From the NCBI RefSeq assembly GCF_016616425.1, contig NZ_CP067101.1, forward strand, positions 2,666,001-2,730,000: a stretch of 64,000 bases of DNA, written 5' to 3'. The notes under the pieces are model-generated. The model did not search any database, was not told where the DNA came from, and worked only from the letters and a program-made list of their open reading frames with translations. Shown here one piece after another: positions 1 to 10,236 of the stretch. Made by a program: the position numbers and the translations under genes. The stretch comes from Bradyrhizobium diazoefficiens. Its GTDB lineage: Bacteria; Pseudomonadota; Alphaproteobacteria; Rhizobiales; Xanthobacteraceae. How positions within the stretch are numbered: position 1 is the stretch's first letter; each line of letters begins with the position of its first letter.

Positions 1-133
1 TGGCGCCGGTGGTCTGCGATGACGACATCGAGGATCGGTGTTTCATCTTGTGCGACTTGGCCTGCGCGGCGAGCGGCGCGGCGGCGAGGCCGGTTGCCAA
101 CATTACGGTGAGAGCGAGCCTGGTGGTTGTCAT
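1..133 (-). CDS. Exported protein, N-terminus only (runs off left edge)
   Basis: Only the first 44 codons are inside the window. They encode a signal peptide: an Arg at position 5, a Leu/Ala/Val core and an AQA cleavage site at residues 23-25. The mature start is rich in Lys, His and Ser. AGGGAG lies about 12 bases before the ATG, and a GGAAC-N16-GGTT stress promoter lies about 40 bases upstream. It is probably a small exported protein made under general stress. The family cannot be told from this fragment. Confidence 0.7.
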   Translation of the reverse strand, partial: MTTTRLALTVMLATGLAAAPLAAQAKSHKMKHRSSMSSSQTTGA

Positions 134-171
134 GCGAGGGAACTCCCTGAGTTAAATTGACGCAGGCAGCC

Positions 172-196
172 AACCGCCATTTGCCGCAGGAGTTCC
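172..196 (-). promoter_or_regulatory. EcfG-type stress promoter
   Basis: Read on the minus strand this is GGAAC, 16 bases, GGTT. The general-stress sigma factor EcfG of Bradyrhizobium relatives is known to use GGAAC-N16/17-CGTT. It would start transcription about 30 bases before the exported-protein ATG at 133. Assigned by motif only. Confidence 0.6.
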
Positions 197-233
197 CAAC
201 AAAGCATCAGCCGCACATCACGCAGCTTCAAGA

Positions 234-485
234 TCACTTGTCTTCTGTGAGGATGAACACGATGCCGGTGAGGGTCGCGCCGATTGCGAACGTCGTCGCC
301 AATGTGAGGACGAAGACGATCGTGGCCTGGCTTCCGGCGTGATTGAGCAGGCTGGCGACGGCGGGATCGCACAGGATCAGCGCGAGACTGAAGGCGAGGC
401 CGAGGGCTACGCCCATCATTGCATGCGTCATCAGCTTGATGAGGCCGGCAGCAGAGATCAGGTCCGACGACTTTCTCGCACGCAT
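234..485 (-). CDS. Small two-helix inner-membrane protein
   Basis: This 83-residue protein has two hydrophobic segments, about residues 22-39 and 54-79. A short basic N-terminus (MRARKSS) precedes them and a charged TEDK tail follows. The frame stays open upstream to a TTG at 575, but a perfect GGAAC-N16-CGTT promoter lies inside that extension, so the ATG at 485 is the better start; GGGA sits about 9 bases before it. It is not part of a recognised family. The promoter suggests an envelope role in the general stress response. Function unknown. Confidence 0.65.
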   Translation of the reverse strand: MRARKSSDLISAAGLIKLMTHAMMGVALGLAFSLALILCDPAVASLLNHAGSQATIVFVLTLATTFAIGATLTGIVFILTEDK

Positions 486-512
486 GGGACTATATCCCGA
501 TCTGGCATGCAA

Positions 513-537
513 AACGCGGGCGATATCCGCTGGTTCC
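513..537 (-). promoter_or_regulatory. EcfG-type stress promoter
   Basis: The minus strand reads GGAAC-N16-CGTT, an exact match to the EcfG consensus. It lies about 28 bases before the ATG of the two-helix membrane protein and decides that start over the longer TTG reading. Confidence 0.7.
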
Positions 538-627
538 AAATGGATGAAGGAATTGTCATCACCGGCTTCATCCAACGTTCATGCCGGGTTTGCGAGGATG
601 AGCGCCATCAAAACGGGAACATTCGAT

Positions 628-849
628 ATGGGCAAGGTCGTCTTTCTTTACCGCTCGCTGGCCTATCGCAACGCGGCCGTGGACATTCTGCGCAAGGCGC
701 GCAAGCTGCCGCGCGGCGCGGAGCGAAGCGCGGCTCGCCGCTATGCCAGGGCGTTACACGATCTCGCCCGAACGGAAGCCTGGCTCGAAGGCCGGGTCGC
801 ACGCGAACCGCGGATGGCGCAACGTATGACGAGCGCGGCGTCCGGCTAA
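628..849 (+). CDS. Small basic helical protein, unknown function
   Basis: A 73-residue Arg/Ala-rich, mostly helical protein (MGKVVFLYRSLAYRN... to TSAASG) with no signal peptide or membrane segment. GGGAAC lies about 8 bases before this ATG. An earlier in-frame ATG at 598 would add ten residues, but its purine-rich stretch touches the start codon, so it is less likely. It is divergent from the membrane-protein gene on its left. The style resembles many short conserved rhizobial proteins, but I do not recognise a family. Confidence 0.5.
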   Translation: MGKVVFLYRSLAYRNAAVDILRKARKLPRGAERSAARRYARALHDLARTEAWLEGRVAREPRMAQRMTSAASG

Positions 850-947
850 AGCTCCTTCCGTTCGGGTGAATCGGAAAAGAAGCCCTGGATTCTTGTCTCG
901 ACGCGTTTTCTTGACGCGAACCCGCCGCCACTTCGCTGGAAAACGCG

Positions 948-2438
948 CTAACCGGATGCGCGCTGCAATTCGGCGGAGCTGGCGTCGTCGAATTTTCCGG
1001 ATGCGGTCGACGTTGCCGTCTTGCGTGTCAACGGCACCTCCAGACGGCACAACAGGCCCTCGGCCCGCCAATCGAACTGCGCCTGTCCACCGAGCTGGGA
1101 CTCGACGCTCGCAAGCAGGCTCCGCGTGCCGAAGCCGCGAGATTTCGGCGTCATGACGAGCGGACCGCCGGATTCCTCCCAGCTCAGCCTCAGCAGCTGA
1201 TCCTCAACCTGCCAGCCGATCGTGAGCCGTCCCGACCTGGTCGAGAGGGCGCCATACTTGGCCGAGTTGGTAAAGAGCTCGTGCAGCGCGAGCGCCAGCG
1301 TCTGGGCCGTCGCCGGCACCAACTGGACCTCCGGCCCCGCCAATATGATCTGGCCGCCGAGCGAATAGGGCGCAAGCTCCTCGTCGATCAGCTTGGAGAG
1401 CTCGGCGCCCTGCCAGCTCGACAGCGACAGGATGGTGTGCACGCGCGCCAGGGCATTGATGCGTCCCTCGACGGCATTGACATAGGCCTTGACCTCGTCG
1501 GCACGGGTGAGGCGCACGATCGACTGCGCCAGCGCCAGCGCATTTTTGGCGCGATGATCGACTTCCCGTGCCAGAAGATTCTGCCGCTCCTCGGCACGCT
1601 TGCGCTCGGTGATGTCCACGGTGACGCCGCTCACGCGCACGACGCGACTGCTATCGTCCACCGTTGCTGCCGCCGTCCCGACGCACCAGCGCACCTCGCC
1701 GTCGGGCCGCATGATGCGGAATTCGGTCTCGTAAGCCCGCGCGCCCTTGTTGAACTCGGCAATCGCCTTGCGCAACTGATCGACGTCGTCGGGATGCAGC
1801 AGCGCCTGAACGTTGGCCGGGTTGACCTCGAAGCTCTCGGGGTTGACTCCAAAGATGTGATATTGCCCTTCGTCCCACATCCAGTCGCCGCTGATCCAGT
1901 CCCAATCCCAGGATCCCATCTTGCCGGCGGCGATCGCCATGCTGCGCCGTTGCTCGCTCTCGCGCAGCTTCGCGGTGGAGTTCTCCAGTTCCGCCGTGCG
2001 CGCGCGGACGCGATCCTCGAGCTCCCGGTTCAGCCGTTCGAGCTCGCGGGTCTTGCGGTAGAGCTCGGCAAACACCTTGATCTTGGCGCGCAGCACCTCC
2101 GGCACGACCGGTACCGGTACGTAGTCGACCGCGCCCATCTCGTAACCGCGCAACCGGTCGATGTCGCTGACCTGGATGGCGGAGATGAAGATCATCGCGG
2201 TCTTCTGGAAGCGCGGATGCTCGCGGATCATCGCGGCGAGCTCGAAGCCGTCGAGCTCGGGCATGCAGACGTCGACCAGGATCACCGCGATCTCGGTCTT
2301 GAGCAGCACCTCCAGCGCCTCGCGTCCGGACGCGGCGATCACGAGGTTCTCGCCGAGATCCTTCAGGATCACCTCATAGGCGAGCAGCTTTGCCGGCTGG
2401 TCGTCGACGAGGAGGATGTTGACCTTTTCGTGGTCCAT
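948..2438 (-). CDS. Receiver-PAS-HWE histidine kinase
   Basis: A 496-residue soluble signalling protein. Residues 6-125 are a receiver with acidic pair D12/D13 and phospho-acceptor D56. The invariant beta-5 Lys appears to be Val (YVPVPV near 106-111). A coiled coil spans about 122-165 and a PAS domain about 170-285. The kinase is HWE type: H295 in EVDHRAKNALA, His-Glu in the N-box (ALHELFTNSAKYG, 384-396), W420-E421, and a SRGFGTRSL G-box near 433. The ATG used is 13 bases after the stop of the giant HAMP kinase, so the two form an operon. HWE kinases are known in alphaproteobacterial stress and light signalling. The partner response regulator is not encoded here. Confidence 0.9.
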   Translation of the reverse strand: MDHEKVNILLVDDQPAKLLAYEVILKDLGENLVIAASGREALEVLLKTEIAVILVDVCMPELDGFELAAMIREHPRFQKTAMIFISAIQVSDIDRLRGYEMGAVDYVPVPVVPEVLRAKIKVFAELYRKTRELERLNRELEDRVRARTAELENSTAKLRESEQRRSMAIAAGKMGSWDWDWISGDWMWDEGQYHIFGVNPESFEVNPANVQALLHPDDVDQLRKAIAEFNKGARAYETEFRIMRPDGEVRWCVGTAAATVDDSSRVVRVSGVTVDITERKRAEERQNLLAREVDHRAKNALALAQSIVRLTRADEVKAYVNAVEGRINALARVHTILSLSSWQGAELSKLIDEELAPYSLGGQIILAGPEVQLVPATAQTLALALHELFTNSAKYGALSTRSGRLTIGWQVEDQLLRLSWEESGGPLVMTPKSRGFGTRSLLASVESQLGGQAQFDWRAEGLLCRLEVPLTRKTATSTASGKFDDASSAELQRASG

Positions 2439-2451
2439 TCGCGAGTCCAAC

Positions 2452-5400
2452 TCAGCGGTGCAGCCACATGCGGATCGCAAGCAGCAACTGATCGGTGTTG
2501 ACGGGTTTGGCGAGGTAATCGGACGCGCCGGCTTCGAGGCATTTTTCCCGGTCGCCCTTCATCGCCTTGGCGGTCAGCGCGATGATCGGAAGGCGAGCGA
2601 AGGCCGGATTATCGCGAATGACGCCCATGGTCTGATAGCCATCCATCTGCGGCATCATGATGTCCATGAGCACGATGGCGATCCCCGGATTGGACTCGAC
2701 CAGCGCCACGGCTTCGCGGCCGGTCGTCGCCGTCAGCACCTTCATGCCGCGCCGTTCCAGCACGCTCGACAGCGCGAAAATATTACGGGCGTCGTCGTCG
2801 ACGAGCAGGGCGGTCTTGCCGATCAGGTCCTCGTCCGAACTGTTCAGCTTTTCCAGCATGCGCTGTTTCTCGATCGGAAGTTCCGTGATCACGCGGTGCA
2901 GGAACAGCGCGGTCTCGTCAAGCAGGCGTTCCGGCGATTCCACGCCTTTGACTACGATGCTGCGCGCCATCGTGTGGAGTTCCGCATCCTCCTCCGCCGA
3001 AAGCTCGCGGCCGGTGAAGACGACGACCGGAACGTTCGACAGCGTCTCGTCTTTGCGGATCTGGTCCAGCACCTCGAAGCCGCTCATGTCGGGCAGCCGC
3101 AGGTCCAGCACCACGCAGTCGCAGGGCGCCTCGCGCAGCGTCGAGAGTGCGCCGGCGCCGGTATCGGTCGTCACGATCTCGATGTCGTCGTGGTGCAGCA
3201 GCTCGCGGATCGAAAGCTGCTCGGCCTCGTTGTCCTCGACGATCAAGAGCCGCTTGCGCCGCGGCCGTGCATATTCCTTGATCTGCGTCAGCGCGGCCGA
3301 AACCCCTTCGGTGGTCGTCGGCTTGTTGAGGAATGAGAACGCGCCGCGCGCCAGCGCATGCTGACGGTCCTCGTCCAGCGTGATGATCTGCACGGGGATG
3401 TGGCGGGTCAACGGATTGTGCTTGAGCTGGCTCAGCACGGTCCAGCCGAGCATGTCGGGCAGGAACACATCGAGCGAGACTGCTTTCGGCTGGTACTGCT
3501 TGGCAAGCTCCAGCGCCTGCGCGCCGCGGGCGGCGACCAGCACCTTGAATCCCTTGTCGCGTGCGAGATCGACCAGCACGCGCGCGTAATGCGGGTCGTC
3601 CTCGACGATCAGGAGGATACTGTCGCCGGGCTCGAGGTTGAGCCGGTCGTCGGGAAGCTGCTCGATGACGCGCTGCTCGGGCGCCGTCGGCTGCAGCGCC
3701 GGCGGTTGGCCGTGTTGCTGTGGCCCCGACGCAGCCCGGGGTGCGAGTGTCGGGCCCGAATATTTCAACGGCAGATAAAGCGTGAAAGACGAGCCCTTGC
3801 CCGGTGCACTGCGCAGATGGATCTCGCCGCCGAGCAGGCTCGCGAGCTCGCGGCTGATCGCAAGTCCGAGGCCGGTGCCGCCGTACTTCCGGCTGGTGCC
3901 GGCATCCGCCTGCTGGAACGCCTCGAAGATCAGCTTCTGCTTCTCCAGGGGAATGCCGATGCCGGTATCGGACACTTCGAACGCGATCACGGCCGGCGCG
4001 GAGTTCAGCACCGGGTGATCCGTCCCCCAGCCGCCGACCGCGCCGGCGACCTTCAGGCGCACTTCGCCTTCGGCGGTGAACTTGAAGGCGTTGGAGAGCA
4101 GGTTCTTCAGGACCTGTTGCAGGCGCTTGGAGTCGGTGACGATGCTGCGCGGCAGGTTCGGATCGACGTCGACCTTGAACGATAGATTGCGGTTGTCCGC
4201 CTCGTGCCGGAACGGTCGGCCGACGGTCTCGAGCAGGTTCGCAGTCAGGATTTCCTCGGCGTCGACCGTCACCGTGCCGGATTCGATCTTGGACAGATCC
4301 AGAATGTCGCTGATGAGATTGAGCAGGTCGGTGCCGGCGCCGTGAATGGTGCGGGCGAATTCGACCTGCTTGGCCGAAAGGTTGCCGTCAGGATTGTCGG
4401 TGAGCTGCTGTCCCAGGATCAGGATCGAATTCAGCGGCGTGCGCAGCTCGTGGCTCATATTGGCGAGGAATTCGGACTTGTACTTCGAGGTCAGCGCGAG
4501 CTCGGTCGCCTTTTCCTCCAGGGCGCGGCGGGCCTGCTCGATCTCCTGGTTCTTGCGCTCGACCTCGACGTTGCGTTCGGCGAGCTGCTGCGCCTTCTGC
4601 TCGAGCTGGTCGTTGGTCTGCTGCAATTCGCGCTGCTGGGTCTGAAGCTCGCCGGCGAGCTGCTGCGACTGCTTGAGCAAGCCTTCGGTCTGCATCGTCG
4701 CTTCGATCGAATTGAGCACGATGCCGATGGAATCGGTGAGCTGCTCCAGGAACGTCATCTGCGATGTCGTGAAGGAAACGAGCGAGGCGAGCTCGATCAC
4801 GGCCTTGACCTCGCCCTCGAACAGCACCGGCAGCACGACGAGGTTCTTCGGCGCGACACGGAACAGCGCCGAGTTGATCGGCACCACGTCCGACGGAATG
4901 TCGGCGACCACGCGCGGCCGCTTGTCGAGAGCGCATTGGCCGATCAGGCCGTCGCCGAACTGCAGCACGCGCTGATACGGATAGATGCCGTCGCTGGCAT
5001 AGGAGGCCAGCAGCAGGAGTTGCGGATTGTCCTCGCTCTCGACCTGGTAGATCACGCCGGTATGCGCGTTCACCAGCGGCGACAGTTCGGTGAGCAGCAG
5101 CCGGCCGACAGTGGCGAGATCGCGCTGGCCCTGAAGCATATTGGTGAATTTCGCGAGATTGGTCTTCAGCCAATCCTGCTCGGTGTTCACGTCCGTCGTG
5201 AGACGGAGATTCGTGATCATCGTATTGATGTTGTCCTTCAGCTCCGACACTTCGCCGCGGGCATCGACCTGGATCGACCGCGTCAGGTCGCCCTTGGTCA
5301 CGGCGGTCGCGACTTCGGCGATCGCGCGCACCTGCGAGGTGAGGTTGGCCGCGAGCAGGTTGACGTTGCCGGTGAGATCCTTCCAGGTGCCGGCAGCACC

Positions 5401-8400
5401 CGGCACGTTGGCCTGGCCGCCGAGGCGGCCTTCGACGCCGACCTCGCGCGCCACCGACGTCACTTGGTCGGCGAAGGTCGCGAGCGTCTCGGTCATGTTG
5501 TTGATGGTGTCGGCGAGGGCGGCGACCTCGCCGCGCGATTTCATCGTCAGGTTCTGCTTGAGATCGCCGTTGGCAACCGCGGTCACCACCTTGACGATGC
5601 CGCGCACCTGCTCGGTCAGGTTCGCAGCCATCAGGTTCACGGTGTCGGTGAGATCCTTCCAGGTGCCGGCGACACCGGGTACCTGGGCCTGGCCGCCGAG
5701 CTTGCCTTCGGTGCCGACCTCGCGCGCCACGCGCGTCACTTCGCCGGCGAAGGCGTTGAGCTGGTCCACCATGGTGTTGATGGTGTTCTTCAGCTCGAGG
5801 ATTTCGCCCTTCACGTCGACGGTGATCTTGCGGGAGAGGTCGCCGCGCGCAACCGCCGTGGTCACCTCGGCGATGTTGCGGACCTGCGTCGTGAGGTTCG
5901 CCGCCAGCAGGTTCACGTTGTCGGTCAAGTCCTTCCACGTGCCGCCGACGCCGGGAACGACGGCTTGACCGCCGAGGCGGCCCTCGGTGCCGACCTCGCG
6001 CGCGACGCGCGTCACTTCGGCGGCGAAGGAGCGGAGCTGCTCGACCATGGTGTTCAAGGTGTCCTTGAGCAGCAGGATCTCGCCGCGCACGTCCACCGTG
6101 ATCTTCTTCGACAGGTCGCCGCCGGCGATCGCAGTCGCGACCTCGGCGATGTTGCGGACCTGGGCCGTCAGGTTCGAGGCCATGAAGTTGACGTTGTCGG
6201 TGAGGTCCTTCCAGGTGCCGGCGACGCCGGGCACTTCGGCCTGGCCGCCGAGCTTGCCTTCGGTGCCGACCTCGCGCGCCACGCGCGTCACTTCACCGGC
6301 AAAACCGTTGAGCTGGTCCACCATGGTGTTGATGGTGTTCTTGAGTTCGAGGATCTCGCCTTTCACGTCGACGGTGATCTTGCGTGACAAGTCGCCGCGG
6401 GCGACGGCGGTGGTCACTTCGGCGATGTTGCGGACCTGGGCGGTAAGGTTGCCGGCCATCGAGTTCACGGAGTCCGTCAAGTCCTTCCAGGTGCCGGCGA
6501 CGCCGGGCACGTTGGCCTGACCGCCGAGGCGGCCTTCGGTGCCGACCTCGCGCGCCACGCGCGTCACCTCGCCCGCGAAGCGGTTGAGCTGGTCGACCAT
6601 CGTGTTCAGCGTGTCCTTGAGCTGAAGGATCTCCCCGCGCACGTCCACGGTGATCTTGCGCGACAGGTCGCCGCCGGCGATCGCAGTCGCGACTTCGGCG
6701 ATGTTGCGGACCTGGGCGGTCAAATTGCCCGCCATCGAGTTCACGGAATCGGTGAGGTCCTTCCACGTGCCGGCGACGCCGGGCACGCCGGCCTGGCCGC
6801 CGAGCTTGCCGTCGGTGCCGACCTCGCGTGCGACGCGGGTGACTTCGCCGGCGAAGGCGTTGAGCTGGTCCACCATGGTGTTCAGCGTTTCCTTCAGCTG
6901 AAGGATTTCGCCCGACACGTTCACGGTGATCTTCTTCGACAAATCGCCCTTGGCCACCGCAGTTGCGACCTCGGCGATGTTGCGGACCTGGCCGGTCAGG
7001 TTCGAGGCCATCGAATTGACGCTGTCGGTGAGGTCCTTCCAGGTGCCGCCGACGCCGCGCACGACGGCCTGTCCGCCGAGCTTGCCCTCGGTGCCGACCT
7101 CGCGCGCCACGCGCGTGACTTCGCCGGCGAACGCGTTGAGCTGGTCCACCATGGTGTTGATGGTGTCCTTCAGCTCCAGGATCTCGCCGCGCACGTCCAC
7201 GGTGATCTTCTTCGACAGGTCGCCGCCGGCGACCGCCGTCGTCACCTCGGCGATGTTGCGGACCTGCGCGGTCAGGTTCGAGGCCATCGAGTTGACGCTC
7301 TCGGTCAGGTCCTTCCAGGTGCCGGCGACGCCGAGCACGTTGGCCTGACCGCCGAGCCGCCCCTCGGTGCCGACCTCGCGGGCGACGCGTGTCACTTCGC
7401 CGGCGAAGGCGTTGAGCTGGTCGACCATGGTGTTGAGCGTCTCCTTCAGCTGAAGGATCTCGCCCGAGACGTTCACCGTGATCTTCTTCGAGAGGTCGCC
7501 GCTCGCGATCGCCGTGGCGACGTCGGCGATGTTGCGGACCTGCGCGGTCAGGTTCGAGGCCATGAAGTTGACGTTGTCGGTGAGGTCCTTCCAGGTGCCG
7601 GCGACGCCAGGCACCTGCGCCTGGCCACCGAGCTTGCCTTCGGTGCCGACCTCGCGGGCGACGCGCGTCACTTCCGAGGCGAAGGAGTTGAGTTGGTCCA
7701 CCATGGTGTTGATGGTGTCCTTCAGCTCCAGGATCTCGCCGCGCACGTCCACCGTGATCTTGCGCGACAGGTCGCCGCGCGCCACGGCGGTGGTGACGTT
7801 GGCGATGTTGCGCACTTGCGCAGTCAGGTTGCCGCACATCGCGTTGACGGAGTCGGTCAGGTCCTTCCAGGTGCCGGCGACGCCGGGCACGATCGCCTGG
7901 CCGCCGAGCTTGCCGTCGGTGCCGACCTCGCGCGCGACGCGCGTCACTTCCGAGGCGAAGGAGCGGAGCTGGTCCACCATCGTGTTGATGGCTTCCTTGA
8001 GCTGAAGGATCTCGCCGCGGACGTCGACCGTGATCTTCTTGGAGAGGTCGCCGTTGGCGACCGCGATCGTCACCTCGGCGATGTTGCGAACCTGGTTGGT
8101 CAGGTTGTTCGCCATCGAGTTGACGCTCTCGGTGAGGTCCTTCCAGACGCCGGTCACCTCGGGCACCTGGGCCTGGCCGCCGAGCTTGCCTTCGGTGCCG
8201 ACCTCGCGCGCCACGCGCGTCACCTCGGACGTGAACACGCCGAGCTGCTTGATCATGGTGTTGACGATGGTCGCCGATTGCAGGAATTCGCCCCGCAGCG
8301 GGCGACCCTCGACGTCGAGCTTGACGGTCTGGAGCAGGTCGCCTTGTGCGACGGCGGCGACCGCGCGCGTCACCTCGCGTGTCGGCCACAAGAGGTCGTC

Positions 8401-8745
8401 GATCAGCGTGTTGACGGAGCCTTCCATGTCCGCCCAGGAGCCGCTGGCGAGGCCGAACTTCACGCGCTGCCGGGTCTTGCCTTCGCGGCCGACCACCTGG
8501 CCAACCAGTTCGAGCTGCTGCGCCATGCGTTGGTTGGCGGCGATGATTTCATTAAAAGTGTCGGCGATCTTGCCGTCGATGCCGAGATAGTCGCCGCTCA
8601 TCCGCACGGAGAAATCGCCGCTGCGCATCGCCTGCAAGGCGAGCAGCAATTCCGCCCGGGAATCCGGGTCTGACGTGCCGTTGGTTGTTGGCTTTGGGAC
8701 GCGACGACCGGAGCGTGATGCAGTTCCGGGTCCGAGGTCGCTCAT
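2452..8745 (-). CDS. Poly-HAMP hybrid histidine kinase with three receivers
   Basis: A 2097-residue cytoplasmic sensor kinase with no membrane segment. Residues 30-1200 are a HAMP array built from eleven near-identical 92-residue modules, each with VTRVAREVG and GTWKDLT. A GAF domain follows (about 1210-1345), then a long coiled coil (about 1350-1420), HisKA with the phospho-His in MSHELRTPL near 1432, and HATPase (about 1540-1660). Three receivers end it (about 1705-1825, 1833-1960, 1975-2095). The layout matches group III hybrid kinases, the class of fungal osmosensor Nik1/Os-1. The ATG has GGGGGA about 9 bases upstream. An EcfG-type promoter lies about 140 bases upstream, and the HWE kinase follows in the same operon. 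The stimulus is unknown. Confidence 0.92.
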   Translation of the reverse strand: MSDLGPGTASRSGRRVPKPTTNGTSDPDSRAELLLALQAMRSGDFSVRMSGDYLGIDGKIADTFNEIIAANQRMAQQLELVGQVVGREGKTRQRVKFGLASGSWADMEGSVNTLIDDLLWPTREVTRAVAAVAQGDLLQTVKLDVEGRPLRGEFLQSATIVNTMIKQLGVFTSEVTRVAREVGTEGKLGGQAQVPEVTGVWKDLTESVNSMANNLTNQVRNIAEVTIAVANGDLSKKITVDVRGEILQLKEAINTMVDQLRSFASEVTRVAREVGTDGKLGGQAIVPGVAGTWKDLTDSVNAMCGNLTAQVRNIANVTTAVARGDLSRKITVDVRGEILELKDTINTMVDQLNSFASEVTRVAREVGTEGKLGGQAQVPGVAGTWKDLTDNVNFMASNLTAQVRNIADVATAIASGDLSKKITVNVSGEILQLKETLNTMVDQLNAFAGEVTRVAREVGTEGRLGGQANVLGVAGTWKDLTESVNSMASNLTAQVRNIAEVTTAVAGGDLSKKITVDVRGEILELKDTINTMVDQLNAFAGEVTRVAREVGTEGKLGGQAVVRGVGGTWKDLTDSVNSMASNLTGQVRNIAEVATAVAKGDLSKKITVNVSGEILQLKETLNTMVDQLNAFAGEVTRVAREVGTDGKLGGQAGVPGVAGTWKDLTDSVNSMAGNLTAQVRNIAEVATAIAGGDLSRKITVDVRGEILQLKDTLNTMVDQLNRFAGEVTRVAREVGTEGRLGGQANVPGVAGTWKDLTDSVNSMAGNLTAQVRNIAEVTTAVARGDLSRKITVDVKGEILELKNTINTMVDQLNGFAGEVTRVAREVGTEGKLGGQAEVPGVAGTWKDLTDNVNFMASNLTAQVRNIAEVATAIAGGDLSKKITVDVRGEILLLKDTLNTMVEQLRSFAAEVTRVAREVGTEGRLGGQAVVPGVGGTWKDLTDNVNLLAANLTTQVRNIAEVTTAVARGDLSRKITVDVKGEILELKNTINTMVDQLNAFAGEVTRVAREVGTEGKLGGQAQVPGVAGTWKDLTDTVNLMAANLTEQVRGIVKVVTAVANGDLKQNLTMKSRGEVAALADTINNMTETLATFADQVTSVAREVGVEGRLGGQANVPGAAGTWKDLTGNVNLLAANLTSQVRAIAEVATAVTKGDLTRSIQVDARGEVSELKDNINTMITNLRLTTDVNTEQDWLKTNLAKFTNMLQGQRDLATVGRLLLTELSPLVNAHTGVIYQVESEDNPQLLLLASYASDGIYPYQRVLQFGDGLIGQCALDKRPRVVADIPSDVVPINSALFRVAPKNLVVLPVLFEGEVKAVIELASLVSFTTSQMTFLEQLTDSIGIVLNSIEATMQTEGLLKQSQQLAGELQTQQRELQQTNDQLEQKAQQLAERNVEVERKNQEIEQARRALEEKATELALTSKYKSEFLANMSHELRTPLNSILILGQQLTDNPDGNLSAKQVEFARTIHGAGTDLLNLISDILDLSKIESGTVTVDAEEILTANLLETVGRPFRHEADNRNLSFKVDVDPNLPRSIVTDSKRLQQVLKNLLSNAFKFTAEGEVRLKVAGAVGGWGTDHPVLNSAPAVIAFEVSDTGIGIPLEKQKLIFEAFQQADAGTSRKYGGTGLGLAISRELASLLGGEIHLRSAPGKGSSFTLYLPLKYSGPTLAPRAASGPQQHGQPPALQPTAPEQRVIEQLPDDRLNLEPGDSILLIVEDDPHYARVLVDLARDKGFKVLVAARGAQALELAKQYQPKAVSLDVFLPDMLGWTVLSQLKHNPLTRHIPVQIITLDEDRQHALARGAFSFLNKPTTTEGVSAALTQIKEYARPRRKRLLIVEDNEAEQLSIRELLHHDDIEIVTTDTGAGALSTLREAPCDCVVLDLRLPDMSGFEVLDQIRKDETLSNVPVVVFTGRELSAEEDAELHTMARSIVVKGVESPERLLDETALFLHRVITELPIEKQRMLEKLNSSDEDLIGKTALLVDDDARNIFALSSVLERRGMKVLTATTGREAVALVESNPGIAIVLMDIMMPQMDGYQTMGVIRDNPAFARLPIIALTAKAMKGDREKCLEAGASDYLAKPVNTDQLLLAIRMWLHR
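5240..8260 (-). repeat. Tandem 276-bp HAMP-module repeats (11 copies)
   Basis: Eleven in-frame 276-bp units within the hybrid kinase gene, each encoding one 92-residue HAMP-type module. The unit is visible as the recurring GCCGACCTCGCG... and GGTGAGGTCCTTCC... stretches at about 276-base spacing. Copies are highly similar in DNA as well as protein, including third positions, which points to recent duplication or gene conversion. Confidence 0.9.
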
Positions 8746-8883
8746 ACTGATTCCCCCGCAGGCGTCGGCCGAATCCAAGGCAAGGCGCGATTGGTCAAAA
8801 TAGAGCGTCAGCCAAATTCGAAATCAAGCGCCAAGGTTGTGACGCGAGGAAATGGAACCTGTTTTGCTCAGCCCGGCGTCAAT

Positions 8884-8908
8884 AACGGCGATCCGCGGAA
8901 TTGGTTCC
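8884..8908 (-). promoter_or_regulatory. EcfG-type stress promoter of the kinase operon
   Basis: The minus strand reads GGAAC-N16-CGTT, an exact consensus match. It would give a leader of about 130 bases before the poly-HAMP kinase. Apart from this site and the promoter on the other strand, the 281-base gap to the next gene shows nothing I can name. Confidence 0.65.
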
Positions 8909-8976
8909 ATGCGAATTCGGAAGGAAATGGCATCCGCGGCCGCCTAGCGTCGTTCGTCCGTCACCGGGCATCCTTC

Positions 8977-9002
8977 GGAACGGAGTGTCAAGCCTCGCGG
9001 TT
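8977..9002 (+). promoter_or_regulatory. EcfG-type stress promoter
   Basis: GGAAC-N17-GGTT, ending 24 bases before the ATG of the small exported protein at 9027. The spacer is one base longer than at the other sites, within the known range of 16-17. Confidence 0.5.
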
Positions 9003-9026
9003 AGCCCGCCAAGAGGGAGAGCGGAT

Positions 9027-9320
9027 ATGAAAGCAGGATTTGCCGCGATCGTCATCATGCTGTTCGCCGGGGCGGCCTTGGCGCAGGGCGGTGCGCCCAG
9101 CGGCCCCGGGGCGGTGACCGGCGATCCCGCCGCCAGCTCCGCCAGCCCGCAGGCGGATACGCCGACCACGGGGACGGCAACCCGGTCGAACCCGACCGGA
9201 AGCGGCACCTCGTCTTCGGGCGGCAAGGATGACAATGGCGATGCGGGCCGGGACAGGATGCCGGAGAGCGACCGCACCGTGCGACCGCAGAGCCAGCAAC
9301 ATCATCCCAACGACAAATGA
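9027..9320 (+). CDS. Small exported Gly/Ser/Asp-rich protein
   Basis: A 97-residue protein. A signal peptide (MKAGFAAIVIMLFAGAALAQ, cleavage after ALA) precedes a low-complexity mature region rich in Gly, Ser, Thr, Pro and Asp that is probably disordered. AGAGGGAGAG lies 7 bases before the ATG. The frame is open further upstream but has no ribosome site there and would bury the signal peptide. It ends 6 bases from the stop of the convergent DUF4142-like gene. Probably a periplasmic stress protein; function unknown. Confidence 0.7.
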   Translation: MKAGFAAIVIMLFAGAALAQGGAPSGPGAVTGDPAASSASPQADTPTTGTATRSNPTGSGTSSSGGKDDNGDAGRDRMPESDRTVRPQSQQHHPNDK

Positions 9321-9326
9321 AGCTGG

Positions 9327-9839
9327 CTACTTGTCCGCCATGGTACGCTCGGCGTCCTTGACCTGGGCGCGCAGCACCGGGAGTTGCTCGCGCGCGAACG
9401 CCGCGAGCGCCATGTTGTCGGGCACCTTCAGATAGCGTTCGAGCAGGTTGATGGCCGATTCATATTCGGGAATCTGCGAAGCATAGAAGCTTCGGACGTA
9501 AGTCGGTCCATCCGATATTTCGGGCTCGACCAGACTCGCGCTGACGGAGGTCGACCTGCCGGCATGTGGCTCCGCGCCGATCGCCTCCTGTATCCGCTTC
9601 AGCGCCTTGTCGCGCTTGGCCGCTTCCTCGGCGCGCAAGGCCGCGAGGTTCTTGACCTCGGCGTTGCCCTTCAGATCGGTGCTCTCCAGAAGGCCCTGCT
9701 GGAAGCGGCTGAAGTTGTAGAGGCCGCTGATGACGTCGGTTGCGCTCGGCGGGCGGTCACCAAGATTTCGTTCACCGGTGCTGTCGGCAAGCGCGGCGGC
9801 GCTGATGAATGCCAAGATAATCGCGACGAGAACTCGCAT
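9327..9839 (-). CDS. Exported DUF4142-like protein
   Basis: A 170-residue protein with a signal peptide (MRVLVAIILAFISAAALAD). The mature part is helical: a pair like SGLYNFSRFQQGLLEST and EVKNLAALRAEEAAKRD, then YASQIPEYESAINLLERYL and ending REQLPVLRAQVKDAERTM. This layout matches the ferritin-like four-helix DUF4142 family, though diverged from the clear member at 14152. The ATG at 9839 was chosen because the signal peptide starts there and an EcfG-type promoter lies about 55 bases upstream. DUF4142 proteins are periplasmic and often stress induced; their biochemical role is not known. Confidence 0.7.
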   Translation of the reverse strand: MRVLVAIILAFISAAALADSTGERNLGDRPPSATDVISGLYNFSRFQQGLLESTDLKGNAEVKNLAALRAEEAAKRDKALKRIQEAIGAEPHAGRSTSVSASLVEPEISDGPTYVRSFYASQIPEYESAINLLERYLKVPDNMALAAFAREQLPVLRAQVKDAERTMADK

Positions 9840-9891
9840 CGGTATCAATTGCGGATGACGTGCGAAGTTCCCTGAAACATTACGATCGGGC

Positions 9892-9916
9892 AACCGGGTT
9901 GCGACGCCGGAGTTCC
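9892..9916 (-). promoter_or_regulatory. EcfG-type stress promoter
   Basis: The minus strand reads GGAAC-N16-GGTT, ending 53 bases before the ATG of the exported DUF4142-like protein. Confidence 0.55.
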
Positions 9917-9933
9917 GTCCCCACGTCTTCTCC

Positions 9934-10128
9934 ATGAAACAGTCTGACATCTTCAGGGATAACGCCGACAATTGTCTTCAGCTCGCCGAGCGCGCCGAGG
10001 GACAACCTGCTCACAAGCGCTTTTCACGCATGGCGGACGCCTGGACGGCGCTCGCGCACGAGCAAGATTGGCTCGATGGCGAAATCCCGCCCGTTGCGGC
10101 CCGTTTCGCTCAAAAGCGGGACGCCTGA
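9934..10128 (+). CDS. Small conserved-looking protein, unknown function
   Basis: A 64-residue protein beginning MKQSDIFRDNADNCLQLAE, with an amphipathic helical middle and a charged tail (AQKRDA). The DNADNCLQLAE stretch is a style I associate with short Bradyrhizobium proteins, but I cannot attach a function. No signal peptide and no clear ribosome site. Divergent from the DUF4142-like gene. Confidence 0.55.
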   Translation: MKQSDIFRDNADNCLQLAERAEGQPAHKRFSRMADAWTALAHEQDWLDGEIPPVAARFAQKRDA

Positions 10129-10236
10129 GTGCTCTCCCTTTCGTGAATCCGCGTGTGAGATCGCTCACGGAATGCACGCGACCAATCCAGGATGATCAGG
10201 GAACGCATTGGTTTTGATTCCGGAAGGAGTTTTGCG

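Noticed and set aside
486..575. TTG-started extension of the two-helix membrane protein
   Set aside because: An exact EcfG-type promoter lies within it, so the transcript begins after the TTG.
4204..6387. Long rightward open frames opposite the HAMP array
   Set aside because: They are mirror frames of the 276-bp repeats with no start signals; high GC and the repeat keep them open.
5240..8260. CRISPR or satellite array
   Set aside because: The regular repeat is protein-coding HAMP modules in a single frame.
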